The notes under the pieces are model-generated. The model was not told where the DNA came from and made no database searches. It worked only from the letters and a program-made list of their open reading frames with translations. Position numbers and translations under genes: made by a program. A stretch of 64,000 nt of DNA from Rickettsia endosymbiont of Cantharis rufa (lineage in GTDB: Bacteria; Pseudomonadota; Alphaproteobacteria; Rickettsiales; Rickettsiaceae), in assembly GCF_964026445.1 (NCBI RefSeq), contig NZ_OZ032150.1, positions 682,001-746,000 of the forward strand, read 5' to 3'. Positions 18,593 through 29,779 of this stretch are shown one piece after another (position 1 is the stretch's first letter; each line of letters opens with the position of its first letter).

Positions 18593-19402
18593 ATGATTAG
18601 TAAAATTAATTTTGTAAAAATGCAGGGTCTGGGTAATGATTTTGTGATCGTTAATAAACGGGATTTAGCAACTTCAGATCTATCGCAGTTAGCAAAAAAT
18701 ATATCGGATCATCATATGGGTATAGGCTGTGATCAGTTTATTATTTATGAAGAGCGTGATGATTTTTATGAAATGATTATATATAACATAGATGGCTCTA
18801 GTGCTAAATTATGCGGTAATGCTACACGATGTTTAGCCAAGTTAATTTATCTTGATACAGGGAAGAAAGATACTACCATAATGGTAGGTAATAAAAAATT
18901 GCTATGTAATGTGGAAGATGAAAATAAGATTAGCGTTAATGTAGGAACCGTTAGTTTTAACGAGCCTTGGATGCCAAGTCGTGATAAGATTTGGAAATTC
19001 GTAGAGCGTTATATGATTGATTTAAAGGAAACTATTTGTGTTGATGTTGGTAATCCGCATTTGGTTATTTTTAGTAAATTAGAACTCCAAGATCAAAAAA
19101 TTGTCGGTGAAAAATTGCAGGCTAAGGAATTATTCGCAGATGGGGTAAACGTTAATTTTGTCGAAATTAAAGACAATAAAATTTATCTATCTGTTTGGGA
19201 GCGAGGGGCAGGGCTAACGCTTGCTTGCGGAAGCGGGGCTTGTGGCAGTTTTGCTGCCGGTTTAAAGCTCGGTTTCATCCATCCACCAAGTATGGTAGTG
19301 TTTAAGCACGGTAGCCTTACTATGAAAGAAGAAAACGGCAATATAATAAAGCAAGGACCTGCTGCAATAGTAGCCGAAGGAGTATATTATTATGAGCAAT
19401 AA
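18593..19402 (+). CDS. dapF: Diaminopimelate epimerase
   Basis: Converts LL- to meso-diaminopimelate for peptidoglycan and lysine, using two Cys as acid/base. It has 269 aa from the ATG at 18593, chosen because the family begins close to the INFVKMQGLGNDF motif; an upstream TTG (18587) would add two residues. Catalytic Cys74 lies in AKLCGNATRC and Cys212 in GLTLACGSGACGSF. The mtaB gene overlaps its 3' end by 11 bases, so the pair is an operon. With dapA at 36.5 kb this shows the DAP route is retained. Confidence 0.96.
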   Translation: MISKINFVKMQGLGNDFVIVNKRDLATSDLSQLAKNISDHHMGIGCDQFIIYEERDDFYEMIIYNIDGSSAKLCGNATRCLAKLIYLDTGKKDTTIMVGNKKLLCNVEDENKISVNVGTVSFNEPWMPSRDKIWKFVERYMIDLKETICVDVGNPHLVIFSKLELQDQKIVGEKLQAKELFADGVNVNFVEIKDNKIYLSVWERGAGLTLACGSGACGSFAAGLKLGFIHPPSMVVFKHGSLTMKEENGNIIKQGPAAIVAEGVYYYEQ

Positions 19403-20642
19403 TCTGAAGCAAGAAGTAGTAACATTTGGTTGTCGGCTTAATATTTACGAAAGTGAGATAATACGAAAAAACTTGGAATTATCGGGTATCGATAATGTGG
19501 CGGTATTTAATACTTGTGCCGTAACTAAAGAAGCTGAGAAACAAGCAAGACAAGCTATTCGCAGAGCTAAAAAAATTAATCCTGATTTAAAAATTATTGT
19601 TACAGGTTGCAGTGTTCAAACTAAGCCAAAAATGTACGGTGATATGCCGGAGGTTGATAAGGTTATAGGTAATGAAGAGAAATTATTGCCTAGCTATTAT
19701 CAAATTACAGGTGAAAAAATAATAGTTAACGATATAATGTCGGTGAAAGAGACGGCAGGTCATTTGGTAAGTAATTTTGACGGTAAATCTCGTGCTTTTA
19801 TTCAGGTACAAAACGGTTGTGATCATTTTTGTACTTTCTGTATTATCCCTTACGGTAGAGGTAAAAGTAGGTCAGTACCGATAGGAGCTATAGCAGAGCA
19901 GGTAAAGTTATTAGTATTAAACGGCTTTAAGGAAGTGGTTTTTACGGGTGTTGATGTTACGGCTTACGGTAGTGATTTACCGGGAAGTCCAACATTCGCA
20001 CAAATGATTAAACGAGTTTTGAATTTAGTCCCTGAATTAAAAAGGCTTCGTTTATCTTCGATAGATGTAGCTGAAATAGATGATGAACTTTTTGAGCTTA
20101 TAGCTCATAGTGAGAGGATAATGCCGCATTTTCATATTAGTTTGCAAGCAGGCGACGATATGATATTGAAGCGTATGAAAAGACGGCATAATAGGGCAAA
20201 TGTAATAGAGTTTTGCCGGAAGATACGGGCAATAAGACCCGAAGTATCGTTTGGAGCTGATATTATAGCTGGTTTCCCGACGGAAACTCCTGAAATGTTT
20301 GAAAATACTAGAAAACTAATCACGGAAGCAGAGCTGCAATATTTACATGTTTTTCCTTATTCGGAAAGAGAAGGGACACCCGCAGCTCGAATGCCGCAAG
20401 TACCAAAAGATATAAGGAAAGAAAGAGCAGAGATTTTAAGGCAAGAGGGGCAAAATCAATTGACCGAATTCTTTAAAAAGCATATAGGGCAGAAAGTGGA
20501 GTTATTAGTAGAGAATAATAATATTGCCCATACCGAAAATTTTATTCCAGTAAAGCTGGATGAACCTTTAGAAATAGGGCAGATATTTAAAGCGAAGTTG
20601 ATGGAGATAGAGGAAGGGCATATGAAATGTATGTTGGTTTAG
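19392..20642 (+). CDS. mtaB: tRNA t6A37 methylthiotransferase MtaB
   Basis: Radical-SAM enzyme that adds a methylthio group to t6A at tRNA position 37. It has 416 aa. The N-terminal UPF0004 domain has Cys14, Cys42 and Cys73 (TFGCRLN, FNTCAVT, VTGCSVQ). The radical SAM CxxxCxxC is NGCDHFCTFC (143, 147, 150), followed by IIPYGRGKSRS. A C-terminal TRAM-like domain is present. The RGKSRS motif and overall pattern fit MtaB better than MiaB. It overlaps dapF by 11 bases. With tsaB at 44 kb, both t6A synthesis and its thiolation are represented. Confidence 0.92.
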   Translation: MSNNLKQEVVTFGCRLNIYESEIIRKNLELSGIDNVAVFNTCAVTKEAEKQARQAIRRAKKINPDLKIIVTGCSVQTKPKMYGDMPEVDKVIGNEEKLLPSYYQITGEKIIVNDIMSVKETAGHLVSNFDGKSRAFIQVQNGCDHFCTFCIIPYGRGKSRSVPIGAIAEQVKLLVLNGFKEVVFTGVDVTAYGSDLPGSPTFAQMIKRVLNLVPELKRLRLSSIDVAEIDDELFELIAHSERIMPHFHISLQAGDDMILKRMKRRHNRANVIEFCRKIRAIRPEVSFGADIIAGFPTETPEMFENTRKLITEAELQYLHVFPYSEREGTPAARMPQVPKDIRKERAEILRQEGQNQLTEFFKKHIGQKVELLVENNNIAHTENFIPVKLDEPLEIGQIFKAKLMEIEEGHMKCMLV

Positions 20643-20700
20643 GATTATGTTATGCTATGGTCAAATCGGTGTTGTTGTGTGGCCCAAAAAATCTGCTCGA

Positions 20701-21051
20701 TGTCATTCCCGCCTACGCGGGAATCCAGAAAAAATAAATAATAAAAATGTATTGGGGTATATATATTATGTTCTGATCGTAACGGTACTCTGTATATTGG
20801 TATTACTAATAATATACTACGTCGTACTTATGAATATAAGCAAAAAATAATCAAGGGTTTTACGACAAAATATAATGTTATAAAGCTTGTTATACAGAAG
20901 AATTTGCTGATATTAAAGAAGCTCTTGCAAGAGAAAAAGCGTTAAAGAAATGGAATCGTGCTTGGAAAATAAAATTAATAGAAAACCTTAATCCTAGTTG
21001 GAAAGATTTAGGCAAGTGTATTTCTGGATTCCCGCCTACGCGGGAATGACA
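20701..21051. repeat. TGTCATTCCCGC-class palindrome with a gene remnant in its loop
   Basis: Left half 20701-20728 (TGTCATTCCCGCC...GGGAATCCAG) and right half 21024-21051 (CTGGATTCCCGCC...GGGAATGACA) are the two complementary halves that elsewhere (e.g. 31159-31276) are separated by about 60 bases. Here about 295 bases with a broken GIY-YIG gene lie between. An outer GTTGTTGTGTGGC / GCCGTGCAACAAC pair flanks both halves. Confidence 0.75.
20747..21049 (+). pseudogene. GIY-YIG nuclease family gene, frameshifted
   Basis: Three reading-frame pieces give a recognisable small GIY-YIG domain protein: an N-terminal MYWGIYI, then CSDRNGTLYIGITNNILRRT...KIIKGFTTKYNVIKLV, then YTEEFADIKEALAREKALKKWNRAWKIKLIE...NPSWKDL. 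The YIG, the catalytic Arg region (ILRRTYEYK) and the EKALKKW block are intact; two single-base shifts (near 20768 and 20884) break the frame. The reading frame of the last piece continues into the right half of the surrounding palindrome and stops there. Small stand-alone GIY-YIG proteins are DNA nucleases of mostly unknown role. Confidence 0.8.
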
Positions 21052-21145
21052 TAAACGAGCCGTGCAACAACGCCCAGCTTTTGCGGGAATGACATAAAAG
21101 GTTGTGTGAATAACATATAAACTATAGTTAAAAAAACAAAAAATC

Positions 21146-22195
21146 ATGGAAAATATAGAAACAATATTAAGGCTTGCTGAGGAAAAAATCTTATTAGTAC
21201 AAAACTTAAAAGATCTACAAGAATATAAAGTAGAATTTTTAGGCAAGAACGGTATAGTGACCGGTGAGCTTAAAAAACTAGGTAGTTTAAACGAACAAGA
21301 GCGTAAAGAATTTGGTTTTAAAATCAATAAATTAAAAGATAAAATACAGAGTATAATAAAAGCAAAAGAAGAAATTTTAGAGGAGCAGGAACTAAATTTT
21401 AAACTTGCTGCCGATAAAATTGATTTAACAATCCCTGCAAGGAGATATAAACAAGGTTCTATTCATCCAATAACACAATGTAGTGAGGAATTAATACAAG
21501 TATTTTCACAATTTGGTTTTACTATAGAAAACGGACCGAATATTGAGAATGATTTCCATAATTTTACCGCTCTCAATTTTGAAGATGACCATCCGGCAAG
21601 ACAAATGCATGATACTTTTTATTTAAAAGGGCAAGAAAACGATAAACCGATGTTGCTACGTACTCATACCTCAACAGTGCAGATTAGAGCAATGAAAAAT
21701 GGTAAACCACCTTTTAGGTTTATAGCTCCCGGTAGGACTTATAGATCAGATTCGGATATGACTCATACACCAATGTTTCACCAAATAGAAGGGCTTGTTA
21801 TTGATAAAAATATCAATATGGGGCATTTAAAATACGTTATTACGGAATTTATAAAAAGCTTTTTTGAAAATTCTAATATTGAATTACGCTTTAGACCTAG
21901 CTTTTTCCCTTTTACCGAACCTTCTGCCGAAGTTGATATTCGAATGAATAAAAACGATAAATGGCTTGAAGTGTTGGGATGCGGGATGGTTCATCCAAAC
22001 GTGCTTAAGAATGTCGGCATCGATAGCAATGAGTATCAAGGTTTTGCTTTCGGGCTTGGGGTAGAGCGTTTTGCAATGCTAAAATATAATATTAAAGATT
22101 TAAGACAGTTTTTTGAAGGAGATATGCGCTGGCTTAAACATTATAATTTCGAAGGCTTTGATATACCGAATTTAGCAGGAGGGCTAACGAAATGA
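21146..22195 (+). CDS. pheS: Phenylalanine-tRNA ligase alpha subunit
   Basis: Catalytic subunit of the (alpha-beta)2 enzyme that charges tRNA-Phe. It has 349 aa. The N-terminal coiled coil binds tRNA. The class II core holds [23 protein letters not shown], the motif 2 region [24 protein letters not shown], and motif 3 [16 protein letters not shown]. It overlaps pheT by four bases (ATGA), a standard coupled pair. Confidence 0.97.
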   Translation: MENIETILRLAEEKILLVQNLKDLQEYKVEFLGKNGIVTGELKKLGSLNEQERKEFGFKINKLKDKIQSIIKAKEEILEEQELNFKLAADKIDLTIPARRYKQGSIHPITQCSEELIQVFSQFGFTIENGPNIENDFHNFTALNFEDDHPARQMHDTFYLKGQENDKPMLLRTHTSTVQIRAMKNGKPPFRFIAPGRTYRSDSDMTHTPMFHQIEGLVIDKNINMGHLKYVITEFIKSFFENSNIELRFRPSFFPFTEPSAEVDIRMNKNDKWLEVLGCGMVHPNVLKNVGIDSNEYQGFAFGLGVERFAMLKYNIKDLRQFFEGDMRWLKHYNFEGFDIPNLAGGLTK

Positions 22196-24675
22196 AATTT
22201 ACATTATCATGGTTAAAGCAATTTTTAGAGACATCGGCTTCAGTTACTGAAATTGCCGAAGCTCTAACAGCTATTGGTCTTGAAGTAGAAGAGATGATAG
22301 ATAAGGCGACAGAGTTACAAAAGTTTGAAGTAGCACATATTGCAAGTACTAAACCTCACCCGTCAACTGATAAATTAAAGCTTTGTGACGTTGAGACTAG
22401 AGGTGGAATGCTACAAATAGTTTGCGGGGCAAGCAATGCAAGAGTAGGTATAAAAGTAGTGCTTGCAAATATCGGAGTTGAGATACCAAACGGTAAGTTT
22501 AAGATTAAGGAATCTGTTATTAGAGGCGAAAAAAGCTGCGGTATGCTTTGCTCTGAAGAGGAATTATTGCTTGCTTCAGAGTCTGAAGGAATTATGGAGC
22601 TATCTGAAGATGCTGTCGTTGGAGAATCTTTTACTAAATATTACGGTTTAGATGACCCTATATTTGTAATTAATGTTACTCCTAATCGTGGTGATGCACT
22701 TGGAGTTTACGGCATTGCAAGAGATTTAGCAGCTAAAGGAATAGGAATACTTAAAGAGCTAGAAATTCCGGAAATAAAGAGTACATTTACTTCTAAAATG
22801 CAGCTTAACGTACAGGATAAAGAAGCTTGTCCTTTATTTACATTTAGAGAAATAAGAGATTTAAAGAATAAACCAAGCCCTGATTGGTTACAGAAATTAT
22901 TAAAAAATGTTGGGGTAAAAACTATTTCAAGCATAGTCGATGTAACAAATTACATTTCCTATAGCTTCGGGCAACCAATGCATGCTTACGATGCGGATAA
23001 GATACGGGGGGGTATTAGCGTAGGTCGTCATTGTGATGATAGACAATTGTCATCTCGCGGCTTGACCGTGGGATCCAATGAAATTACTAGTGCTGTAAAT
23101 TGTTCTATGGATCCCACGGTCAAGCCGCGAGATGACACTGATCGATTCCACGCCCTAAACGGCAAAGAATATTTACTTACCGAAAATGATTTAGTTATAA
23201 AAGATGAAAGTGGCATCCATGGTCTTGCCGGTATCATTGGCGGGGCTGATAGTAGTTGTCTAGATAGTACGACTAATATAATACTTGAAGCTGCTTGCTT
23301 TAATGCTAAAATTGTTGCAGCTAGTGGACGAAGATTCCAAATTGATACGGATGCTAGATATCGTAATGAGCGTAACATCGATAGAAATTTTACTGAAAAG
23401 GCTTTGGACATAGCAACTAATCTTATTTTGTCAATATGTGGAAACGGTGAAGTATCGGAAGTAGTGAAAGTAGGTGAAAAAGAGTCGAAAAAAAAACCTT
23501 TGGATTCTTCAACATGCTATTTAGAAAAAATTACAGGAATTAAACTAAATATCGAAGAGATAGAAACTATATTAAATAAATTAGGATTTATTACGGATGT
23601 TAAAGATGAGATTATAAAGGTAATAGCTCCTTCTTGGCGTCACGATATAACTATTTTAGAAGATATAGCTGAAGAAATCACTCGTATTTATGGTTATGAT
23701 AAAATAGAGAGTATAAAATTACCCGAACTAGACCAAGATAATAATAAGCTAAGAGAGCATAAAAGAATCTCTAGTTTTAAAAGGATATTAGCAAGCAAAG
23801 GTTATGATGAAGTAGTAACTAATTCTTTTATGAATAGTGAAGATGCAAAATTGTTTGCGGAAGTGAAAGAAGAGTTATTTTTGCTTAATCCTATAAGTAT
23901 AGAGGACAATTATATGCGCCCTACTATATTACCGAATTTGTTAAATATAGTAAGTAAAAATCTAGCACGCTCTATAAAAGATATAGCGTTTTTTGAAGTA
24001 GGTCCGAGTTTTATAGATTTAAATACAGAAGCAACTTATTTAACTGCAATTATAACCGGTTCATATAATAATAAGAACTCTCATTCGTTAGGGCGGAGCT
24101 ATGATGTTTTTGATATCAAAGGTGATTTAGAGTTTGTAGCTGATTATGCAGGATTATCTATAGATAAATGTATAACCACAAATAGGACAGCAGTACCACA
24201 ATATTATCATCCAACCAGAGCAGTAAATATAGGGCTTGGTAAAAATTTACTTGGCTCTTTTGGGCAGATACACCCTAAAATTTTGAAATATTACGATATT
24301 AACCAGGAAATATTTGCATTCGAGTTAAATATTACGAATTTGCCTTTATTTAAAGCTAAATTCGGTAAAAGAGACGAACTTACAGTATCGGATTTCCAAG
24401 CTAATTTTAGAGATTACGCATTTATTGTTGATCAAGATCAAGCGAGTGGTGAAATAATATCATATATAAATAATTTTAATAAAAAGCTTGTCAAATCAGT
24501 TATATTATTTGATATTTATAGCGGTGATAAACTACCTGAAAGTAAAAAATCTATAGCGATTAAAATAGAGCTACAAGCAGATGATCGCACGTTGTCTGAT
24601 ACTGATTTAAATTCGTTCAGTAAAGATTTAATTGCTGCTATATCGCAAAAATTTCAAGGAACATTAAGAGAATAA
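22192..24675 (+). CDS. pheT: Phenylalanine-tRNA ligase beta subunit with palindromic insert
   Basis: Structural and editing subunit of PheRS. It has 827 aa, against about 795-800 for most family members. Domains in order: N-terminal B1, EMAP-like tRNA-binding domain ([20 protein letters not shown]), B3/B4 editing domain, B5, the catalytic-like core, and C-terminal FDX-ACB domain. Around residues 280-320 the normal flow from AYDADKIRG to [18 protein letters not shown] is interrupted by a hydrophilic peptide ([12 protein letters not shown]...[11 protein letters not shown]) encoded by an almost perfect palindrome. It lies at the start of the B3/B4 domain. It overlaps pheS by 4 bases and is followed 4 bases later by dnaN. 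Confidence 0.95.
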   Translation: MKFTLSWLKQFLETSASVTEIAEALTAIGLEVEEMIDKATELQKFEVAHIASTKPHPSTDKLKLCDVETRGGMLQIVCGASNARVGIKVVLANIGVEIPNGKFKIKESVIRGEKSCGMLCSEEELLLASESEGIMELSEDAVVGESFTKYYGLDDPIFVINVTPNRGDALGVYGIARDLAAKGIGILKELEIPEIKSTFTSKMQLNVQDKEACPLFTFREIRDLKNKPSPDWLQKLLKNVGVKTISSIVDVTNYISYSFGQPMHAYDADKIRGGISVGRHCDDRQLSSRGLTVGSNEITSAVNCSMDPTVKPRDDTDRFHALNGKEYLLTENDLVIKDESGIHGLAGIIGGADSSCLDSTTNIILEAACFNAKIVAASGRRFQIDTDARYRNERNIDRNFTEKALDIATNLILSICGNGEVSEVVKVGEKESKKKPLDSSTCYLEKITGIKLNIEEIETILNKLGFITDVKDEIIKVIAPSWRHDITILEDIAEEITRIYGYDKIESIKLPELDQDNNKLREHKRISSFKRILASKGYDEVVTNSFMNSEDAKLFAEVKEELFLLNPISIEDNYMRPTILPNLLNIVSKNLARSIKDIAFFEVGPSFIDLNTEATYLTAIITGSYNNKNSHSLGRSYDVFDIKGDLEFVADYAGLSIDKCITTNRTAVPQYYHPTRAVNIGLGKNLLGSFGQIHPKILKYYDINQEIFAFELNITNLPLFKAKFGKRDELTVSDFQANFRDYAFIVDQDQASGEIISYINNFNKKLVKSVILFDIYSGDKLPESKKSIAIKIELQADDRTLSDTDLNSFSKDLIAAISQKFQGTLRE
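23049..23137. repeat. Palindromic element inside pheT
   Basis: Perfect 30-bp inverted arms, 23049-23078 and 23108-23137 (TGTCATCTCGCGGCTTGACC / GGTCAAGCCGCGAGATGACA at the outer parts), separated by 29 bases. The pheT mRNA would form a very stable hairpin in the middle of the gene. Confidence 0.92.
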
Positions 24676-24679
24676 CAAT

Positions 24680-25819
24680 ATGTTAAAATTAATAGTTGAA
24701 ACAAAAACGTTAGTTCAGTCCTTAGGGTTTGCAAGTTCCGTTGTTGAAAAACGTAATGTAATACCTGAATATGCGAACATTAAATTATCGGCAAAAGACG
24801 GCAATCTAGAGCTTAGTTCTACTAATATGGATTTGTACTTAAGTCAAAAAATAGCAGTACAGGTAGTAAGTGAGGGTGAACTTACCGTTTCTACAAAAAC
24901 TCTAAATGATATAGTCCGAAAAATTCCGGATTCTGAGCTTACATTAACTGATCTAGGTACAACGGGACTTGAGATCAAAGGAAAAAATTGTAAATTTAAT
25001 TTATTTACTTTGTCGATTAGTTCTTTTCCTGTAATGGACGGTATTAACCCTGAAGCAGGTTTTAAAATTTCCTGCACGGATTTTGCTAAAATAATCGAAT
25101 CAACAAAATTTTCGATTTCTTTAGATGAAACTCGTTATAATTTAAACGGTGTTTATTTACATATAAAAGACAAAGAGTTTTGTTCGGCAAGTACCGATGG
25201 GCATAGGCTTTCGATTTCATGGGTAACATTAGAGAAACAAATAAAGAATTTTGGAGTTATATTACCACAGAAAAGTGCAGAGGAAATTTTAAAAATAGTT
25301 AAAGATCCTAAAAATATAAATGCAGATATAGAAATTTTATTAAGTAGCAATAAAGTTAAATTTATATGTAATGAAAATACTATTATGTTATCAAAGCTTA
25401 TAGACGGTACTTTTCCTGATTATAGTGCTTTTATTCCGGAAAGCAGCAGTTCAAAATTAGTAATTAATCGAAAAATATTTGCAGATAGCATTGAACGAAT
25501 AGCGATAATAACCGTTGAAAAATTTAGAGCGATAAAATTATCATTATCTTGTGAAACCTTAGAGATTAGTGCTGTCGGCGAAGCAAGAGGCAATGCAAAA
25601 GAAGTTATTAATTCTTCACAAAATAAGGAAAATTTTTATGAATATAATAGTGATGAGTCTTTAATTATAGGCTTTAATCCGCAATATTTAGAAGATGTAT
25701 TAAAAGCTGTGAAATCGGATTTAGTGGAATTATATTTTTCAGATGTTTCAGCACCGGTACTTATTAAATTTCCTGAGAATCCTAAAGATATTTTTGTCGT
25801 CATGCCTATTAAGGTATAA
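24680..25819 (+). CDS. dnaN: DNA polymerase III beta subunit (sliding clamp)
   Basis: Ring-shaped dimer that tethers the replicative polymerase to DNA. It has 379 aa, three repeated clamp domains, and the typical C-terminal peptide ([26 protein letters not shown], ending in the clamp's conserved VMPI/L). Conserved TDGHRLS occurs near residue 173. It starts four bases after pheT, so it may be read with pheST rather than with dnaA as in many bacteria. The DUF1653 gene follows after five bases. Confidence 0.96.
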   Translation: MLKLIVETKTLVQSLGFASSVVEKRNVIPEYANIKLSAKDGNLELSSTNMDLYLSQKIAVQVVSEGELTVSTKTLNDIVRKIPDSELTLTDLGTTGLEIKGKNCKFNLFTLSISSFPVMDGINPEAGFKISCTDFAKIIESTKFSISLDETRYNLNGVYLHIKDKEFCSASTDGHRLSISWVTLEKQIKNFGVILPQKSAEEILKIVKDPKNINADIEILLSSNKVKFICNENTIMLSKLIDGTFPDYSAFIPESSSSKLVINRKIFADSIERIAIITVEKFRAIKLSLSCETLEISAVGEARGNAKEVINSSQNKENFYEYNSDESLIIGFNPQYLEDVLKAVKSDLVELYFSDVSAPVLIKFPENPKDIFVVMPIKV

Positions 25820-25824
25820 GTTTT

Positions 25825-26034
25825 ATGAAAGTCGGAATATATAAGCATTACGAAGGAAAACTATACCAAGTTATAGATACCGCAAAACATACCGAAACTT
25901 TGAAAGAGTTAGTAGTTTATAAAGCATTATATGATGATTTTCAGCTTTGGGTAAGACCGCTTGAAATGTTTAACGGAAAGGTTTTATTAAACGGCAAAAA
26001 TATTTCGCGTTTTGAATTTATTTCTGAGAAATAA
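25825..26034 (+). CDS. DUF1653 domain protein
   Basis: 69 aa, consisting only of a DUF1653 domain: [32 protein letters not shown] and LWVRPLEMF match the family pattern. Function is unknown in any organism. It starts five bases after dnaN, which suggests co-transcription. Confidence 0.85.
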   Translation: MKVGIYKHYEGKLYQVIDTAKHTETLKELVVYKALYDDFQLWVRPLEMFNGKVLLNGKNISRFEFISEK

Positions 26035-26048
26035 TTAAACCTGCCCTA

Positions 26049-26228
26049 TATCATTCCCGCGAAGGAATTGTTGCGTGGAACGGTAAAATCCATTATGTCA
26101 CCCCGTGACTTGACCACGGGGTCCATAAAAACAATAAAAGATACTAATATTATTAGTATCTTTAACTGGATCCCGCGATCAAGTCGCTGTATGACATCGA
26201 GTGGGTTTTCTGAGTAATACAACAACGC
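26049..26228. repeat. Nested palindromes after the DUF1653 gene
   Basis: An inner TGTCACCCCGTGACTTGACC...CAAGTCGCTGTATGACA element (26096-26196) sits between fragments of another repeat (CATTCCCGCGAAGGAATTGTTGCG on the left, AATACAACAACGCC on the right). Confidence 0.75.
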
Positions 26229-26331
26229 CAAAGGACAATGGGAAGAACGTATTATTTAGTTCAAATAATTTTTGACTAATAGCTAAAGCTTCTCTATTAT
26301 TTCCCTCAAGCACCCTAATTAAATATTGGTT

Positions 26332-26835
26332 ATGAAAAAAATTATCGGATTATTTTTTGTAATTGTACTTAGTGCAGTAAGTACTAGCATTGTGGCGTAT
26401 GATTATCCAAAAACAGAGCGAGAGCAGAAATGGGACGAAGTAGGTTCTATAGCAGGTGAAGAAGGATTAGTTTTTAGACCGGGCAGGGTAAAAAACGAAT
26501 CTACTAAGGCTGTAGGAGGTTCAGTTAATAAATATCTTTGGCAAGCAGCATTAGAGACTATAAGTTTTGCTCCTCTTGCATCAGCGGACTCAAACGGCGG
26601 TGTGATCATTATGGAATGGTATAGCCCACGCGCTAATCCTAATTTTCGATTTAAAATAAATATATTTATCAAAGACGATGTAATAAGCCCTGATTCAATT
26701 GAAGTGAAAGTATTTGAAGAAATGCTTAAGAACAAGCAATGGGTACTTAATGAGAATACTTCAAATCTTGCCATTACGCTTGAGGATAAAATTTTAAGAA
26801 AAGCTAGAGAGATATATATTAATAGTGCGAGGTAA
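26332..26835 (+). CDS. DUF3576 domain protein, exported
   Basis: 167 aa from the ATG at 26332 (a TTG two codons earlier is less likely because the signal peptide begins MKKIIGLFF). A signal peptide of about 22 residues ends near SIVA-YDYP; the Tyr-Asp after it lacks a lipobox. The remainder matches DUF3576: GEEGLVFRPGR, NKYLWQAALETISFAPLASADSNGGVI, and DWYSP-like EWYSPRANP. It is an alphaproteobacterial outer-membrane or periplasm-associated family of unknown role. Confidence 0.85.
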   Translation: MKKIIGLFFVIVLSAVSTSIVAYDYPKTEREQKWDEVGSIAGEEGLVFRPGRVKNESTKAVGGSVNKYLWQAALETISFAPLASADSNGGVIIMEWYSPRANPNFRFKINIFIKDDVISPDSIEVKVFEEMLKNKQWVLNENTSNLAITLEDKILRKAREIYINSAR

Positions 26836-26848
26836 TATTCCACTCAGT

Positions 26849-27084
26849 GTCATACCGTGGCTTGACCACGGTATCTCAGGACACAGTTTGTGACACAAGA
26901 CCCCATGGCCAAGTTGGCGTTGTTGCATGGCTCGATTTTCTTCCTGTTACCCTGTAATTTATTCACGAGGTCCAGTTAAAAATGCTAAAATTATTAATAT
27001 CTTAAATTGTTTTTTGGATCCCGTGGTCAAGTCGAGAGATGACACTGAGTGCGTTTTTCGAACCACGCAACAAGGTCCACTCGC
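26849..27084. repeat. Composite palindromic repeats before leuS
   Basis: TGTCATACCGTGGCTTGACC opens the region; a GCGTTGTTGCATGGCTCG arm at about 26919 pairs with CGAACCACGCAACAAGG near 27059. An inner element ends GTGGTCAAGTCGAGAGATGACA at 27044. Arms have partly decayed. The repeats end about 30 bases before the leuS ATG. Confidence 0.7.
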
Positions 27085-27117
27085 AATGACGATGCAGTAT
27101 ATAAATTATAAAAAAAT

Positions 27118-29772
27118 ATGAACCAAACAGAACAAAAATGGCAACAAATCTGGCAAGAAGAAAAAGCTTTTGAGGTATTAAACGAGAGTAATAAGCCCAA
27201 ATATTACGTACTTGAAATGTTGCCCTATCCTTCCGGTAAAATCCATGTAGGTCATGTACGAAACTATTCTATAGGTGATGTGATTGCTAGATTTATGACT
27301 ATGCAAGGTTTTAACGTGCTTCATCCGATGGGCTGGGATTCTTTCGGCTTACCTGCCGAAAATGCTGCAATAAAAAATAATTCTCACCCGAAAGATTGGA
27401 CATATTCTAATATCGAGAATATGAAAAAGCAGCTAAAATCCATGGGTTTTTCTTATGATTGGTCTAGAGAGATAAATAGTTGCGATCCTGAGTATTATAA
27501 ACATGAGCAGAAATTCTTTTTGGAACTTTATGAAAAGAATCTTGTTTATCAAAAAGAATCGCTTGTTAATTGGGATCCGGTTGATAATACCGTGCTTGCA
27601 AATGAACAAGTTGTTGACGGACGTGGTTGGCGTTCAGGTGCAATAGTCGAAAAACGCTACCTAAAGCAATGGTTCTTAAAAATCACTAACTATGCCGAAG
27701 AGTTATTAAATGAAATTCAGAATTTAACAGAATGGCCTGAAGCAGTTCGCTCTATGCAAGAGAAATGGATCGGTAAATCGATAGGTGCTAATTTTCATTT
27801 CAAAATTAAGGATAATAGACCTCTTAAGAAACTCGTTTATAGGGAGGAATTTGAAGGAGGCACGGAACACAGAACCGCAGCGTACACAAGCGTACGTGAG
27901 GATTCGAGTACTGAAGCGACGTACAAATTACCCCTAGAAGTAGAGTTTCCAAAGAGGTCTAATGAAGATACTACTGTAGAAGTATTCTCAACCAAACCCG
28001 AAACTATTTTTGGCGCTGGCTTTATAGGAATTGCCTTTAATCATCCGATAATAGAAAGGCTAGTTTCTGAAACTCCTGAAATATCAAACTTTATAGCTAA
28101 ATGCTCAAATATAAGCGGCTCTGCAGAATTAGACAAAGCTGAAAAAGAGGGTGTAGCTACAGGTCTTTATGTTATTCATCCTTTTGATCCAAATATAATA
28201 CTACCGGTTATTATTACTAATTTCGTGCTAATGAATTACGGCACAGGTGCAATTTTTGGCTGCCCTGCTCATGATGAACGTGACCATGAATTAGCTGTTA
28301 AAATGAATTTACCTATTAAACAAGTAATCAAAGCAGATATTGATGTACAAAAAACTGCTTATACGGAAGACGGGATTTTAATTAACTCAGATTTTCTAAA
28401 TGGCTTAACTATTAATGAAGCAAAGCGAAAAGTAATCGAGGAATTTGAAAAATTAGAGATAGGCAAACGCAGCGTAAATTATCGTTTGAAAGATTGGGGG
28501 ATTTCAAGACAGCGTTTTTGGGGTTGTCCGATTCCTATGATTCACTGCGAAACTTGTGGCATAGTTCCCATACCTTACAAAGACTTACCTGTTACTTTAC
28601 CTGATGACGTAAACTTTGACGGTCACGGTAATCCGCTTGATCATCACCCTAGTTGGAAACATGTTAATTGTCCGAAATGCGATAAGCTCGCTATTCGTGA
28701 AACTGATACCCTTGATACATTTTTTGAATCATCTTGGTATTTTACTAGATATTGCAATAGCAATGCTACAGAGATGACCGATAAAAAAGCTTGTGATTAC
28801 TGGCTACCGGTCGATAAATATATAGGCGGCATAGAGCATGCAGTAATGCATTTGTTATATGCAAGGTTTTTTACTAAGGTAATGAACGAACAAAATTACA
28901 TAAGTGTTCGTGAACCTTTTAAAGGGCTATTTACTCAAGGTATGGTGCTGCATGCTACTTATAAAGATGAGCATAATAATTGGTTATATCCTGAAGAAGT
29001 AGTTAAAAAAGGTAATAAATTTTTTCATAAAGAAAGCGGTAGCTTAGTTGTACAAGGTCGTATTGAGAAGATGAGTAAATCTAAAAAGAATCTCATCGAT
29101 CTTGAGACAATGCGAGAGCAATATGGGGCAGATGCAATTAGGTTTTTTGTGCTGTCGGATAGTCCGCCCGAAAAAGATCTAGAATGGTCGGCAAGTGGCA
29201 TTGAAGGATGCTCACGTTTTATTAATAAGCTTGAACATATGTTTGAAGCGATAGCTTCTTTAAAAGATAGTGTGAATGGCGAAATTAATAAAGAACTTAG
29301 TAGATTAGTTCATTTGACTACAAAGCGCGTCGCTGAAGATATAAAACATTTTGCCCTAAATAGAGCAATAGCACGTATGCGTGAGCTTTCTAATGCTATA
29401 TCTGCTGAGCTTAGTAAAGAAGTGATGGATGTAAAAACCGTAAGGCATGGCTTTAATGTTTTAGTACAACTACTAAATCCTTTTATCCCGCATACTACGG
29501 AAGAAATTTGGCAAAAGCTTGGTAATAAAGAGCGGTTACATAACTCAGCTTTTCCTGCATTTAATGAATCGATGCTAGAGTTAGACACATATGTTATGGC
29601 AGTGCAGGTTAACGGCAAACTCCGCGATACCTATGAGTTTAAAACTTCTGCAAGCGATGATGAAGTAAAGCAAATTACCGTTAATTTGCCAAAGGTACAA
29701 AAATTCTTAGAAAAAAAAGAACCTAAGAAAATTATTCTTGTCCCTCGCAAAATTGTGAATATTATAGTATGA
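27118..29772 (+). CDS. leuS: Leucine-tRNA ligase with RPE-1 insert
   Basis: Class I synthetase charging tRNA-Leu. It has 884 aa. Signature motifs: HIGH-like [11 protein letters not shown] near residue 41 and [11 protein letters not shown] near 652. The CP1 editing domain, zinc-binding-like cysteines ([17 protein letters not shown]) and C-terminal anticodon-binding domain are present. Residues about 234-281 are an RPE-1 peptide ([17 protein letters not shown]...YKLPLEVEF) at the entry to the editing domain, in frame. A 93-bp stretch coding [13 protein letters not shown]...IPYK is duplicated at 55007. Confidence 0.96.
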   Translation: MNQTEQKWQQIWQEEKAFEVLNESNKPKYYVLEMLPYPSGKIHVGHVRNYSIGDVIARFMTMQGFNVLHPMGWDSFGLPAENAAIKNNSHPKDWTYSNIENMKKQLKSMGFSYDWSREINSCDPEYYKHEQKFFLELYEKNLVYQKESLVNWDPVDNTVLANEQVVDGRGWRSGAIVEKRYLKQWFLKITNYAEELLNEIQNLTEWPEAVRSMQEKWIGKSIGANFHFKIKDNRPLKKLVYREEFEGGTEHRTAAYTSVREDSSTEATYKLPLEVEFPKRSNEDTTVEVFSTKPETIFGAGFIGIAFNHPIIERLVSETPEISNFIAKCSNISGSAELDKAEKEGVATGLYVIHPFDPNIILPVIITNFVLMNYGTGAIFGCPAHDERDHELAVKMNLPIKQVIKADIDVQKTAYTEDGILINSDFLNGLTINEAKRKVIEEFEKLEIGKRSVNYRLKDWGISRQRFWGCPIPMIHCETCGIVPIPYKDLPVTLPDDVNFDGHGNPLDHHPSWKHVNCPKCDKLAIRETDTLDTFFESSWYFTRYCNSNATEMTDKKACDYWLPVDKYIGGIEHAVMHLLYARFFTKVMNEQNYISVREPFKGLFTQGMVLHATYKDEHNNWLYPEEVVKKGNKFFHKESGSLVVQGRIEKMSKSKKNLIDLETMREQYGADAIRFFVLSDSPPEKDLEWSASGIEGCSRFINKLEHMFEAIASLKDSVNGEINKELSRLVHLTTKRVAEDIKHFALNRAIARMRELSNAISAELSKEVMDVKTVRHGFNVLVQLLNPFIPHTTEEIWQKLGNKERLHNSAFPAFNESMLELDTYVMAVQVNGKLRDTYEFKTSASDDEVKQITVNLPKVQKFLEKKEPKKIILVPRKIVNIIV
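27817..27960. repeat. RPE-1 element inside leuS
   Basis: Arms AGACCTCTTAAGAAACTC / GAGTTTCCAAAGAGGTCT are inverted; 144 bases or 48 codons, keeping frame. Confidence 0.9.
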
Positions 29773-29779
29773 TGTTGGT

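Noticed and set aside
20647..20850. 67-codon ORF after mtaB
   Set aside because: It crosses a palindromic repeat and reads the GIY-YIG remnant in the wrong frame.
26927..27121. 64-codon ORF before leuS
   Set aside because: Entirely repeat-derived sequence ending in the leuS start.
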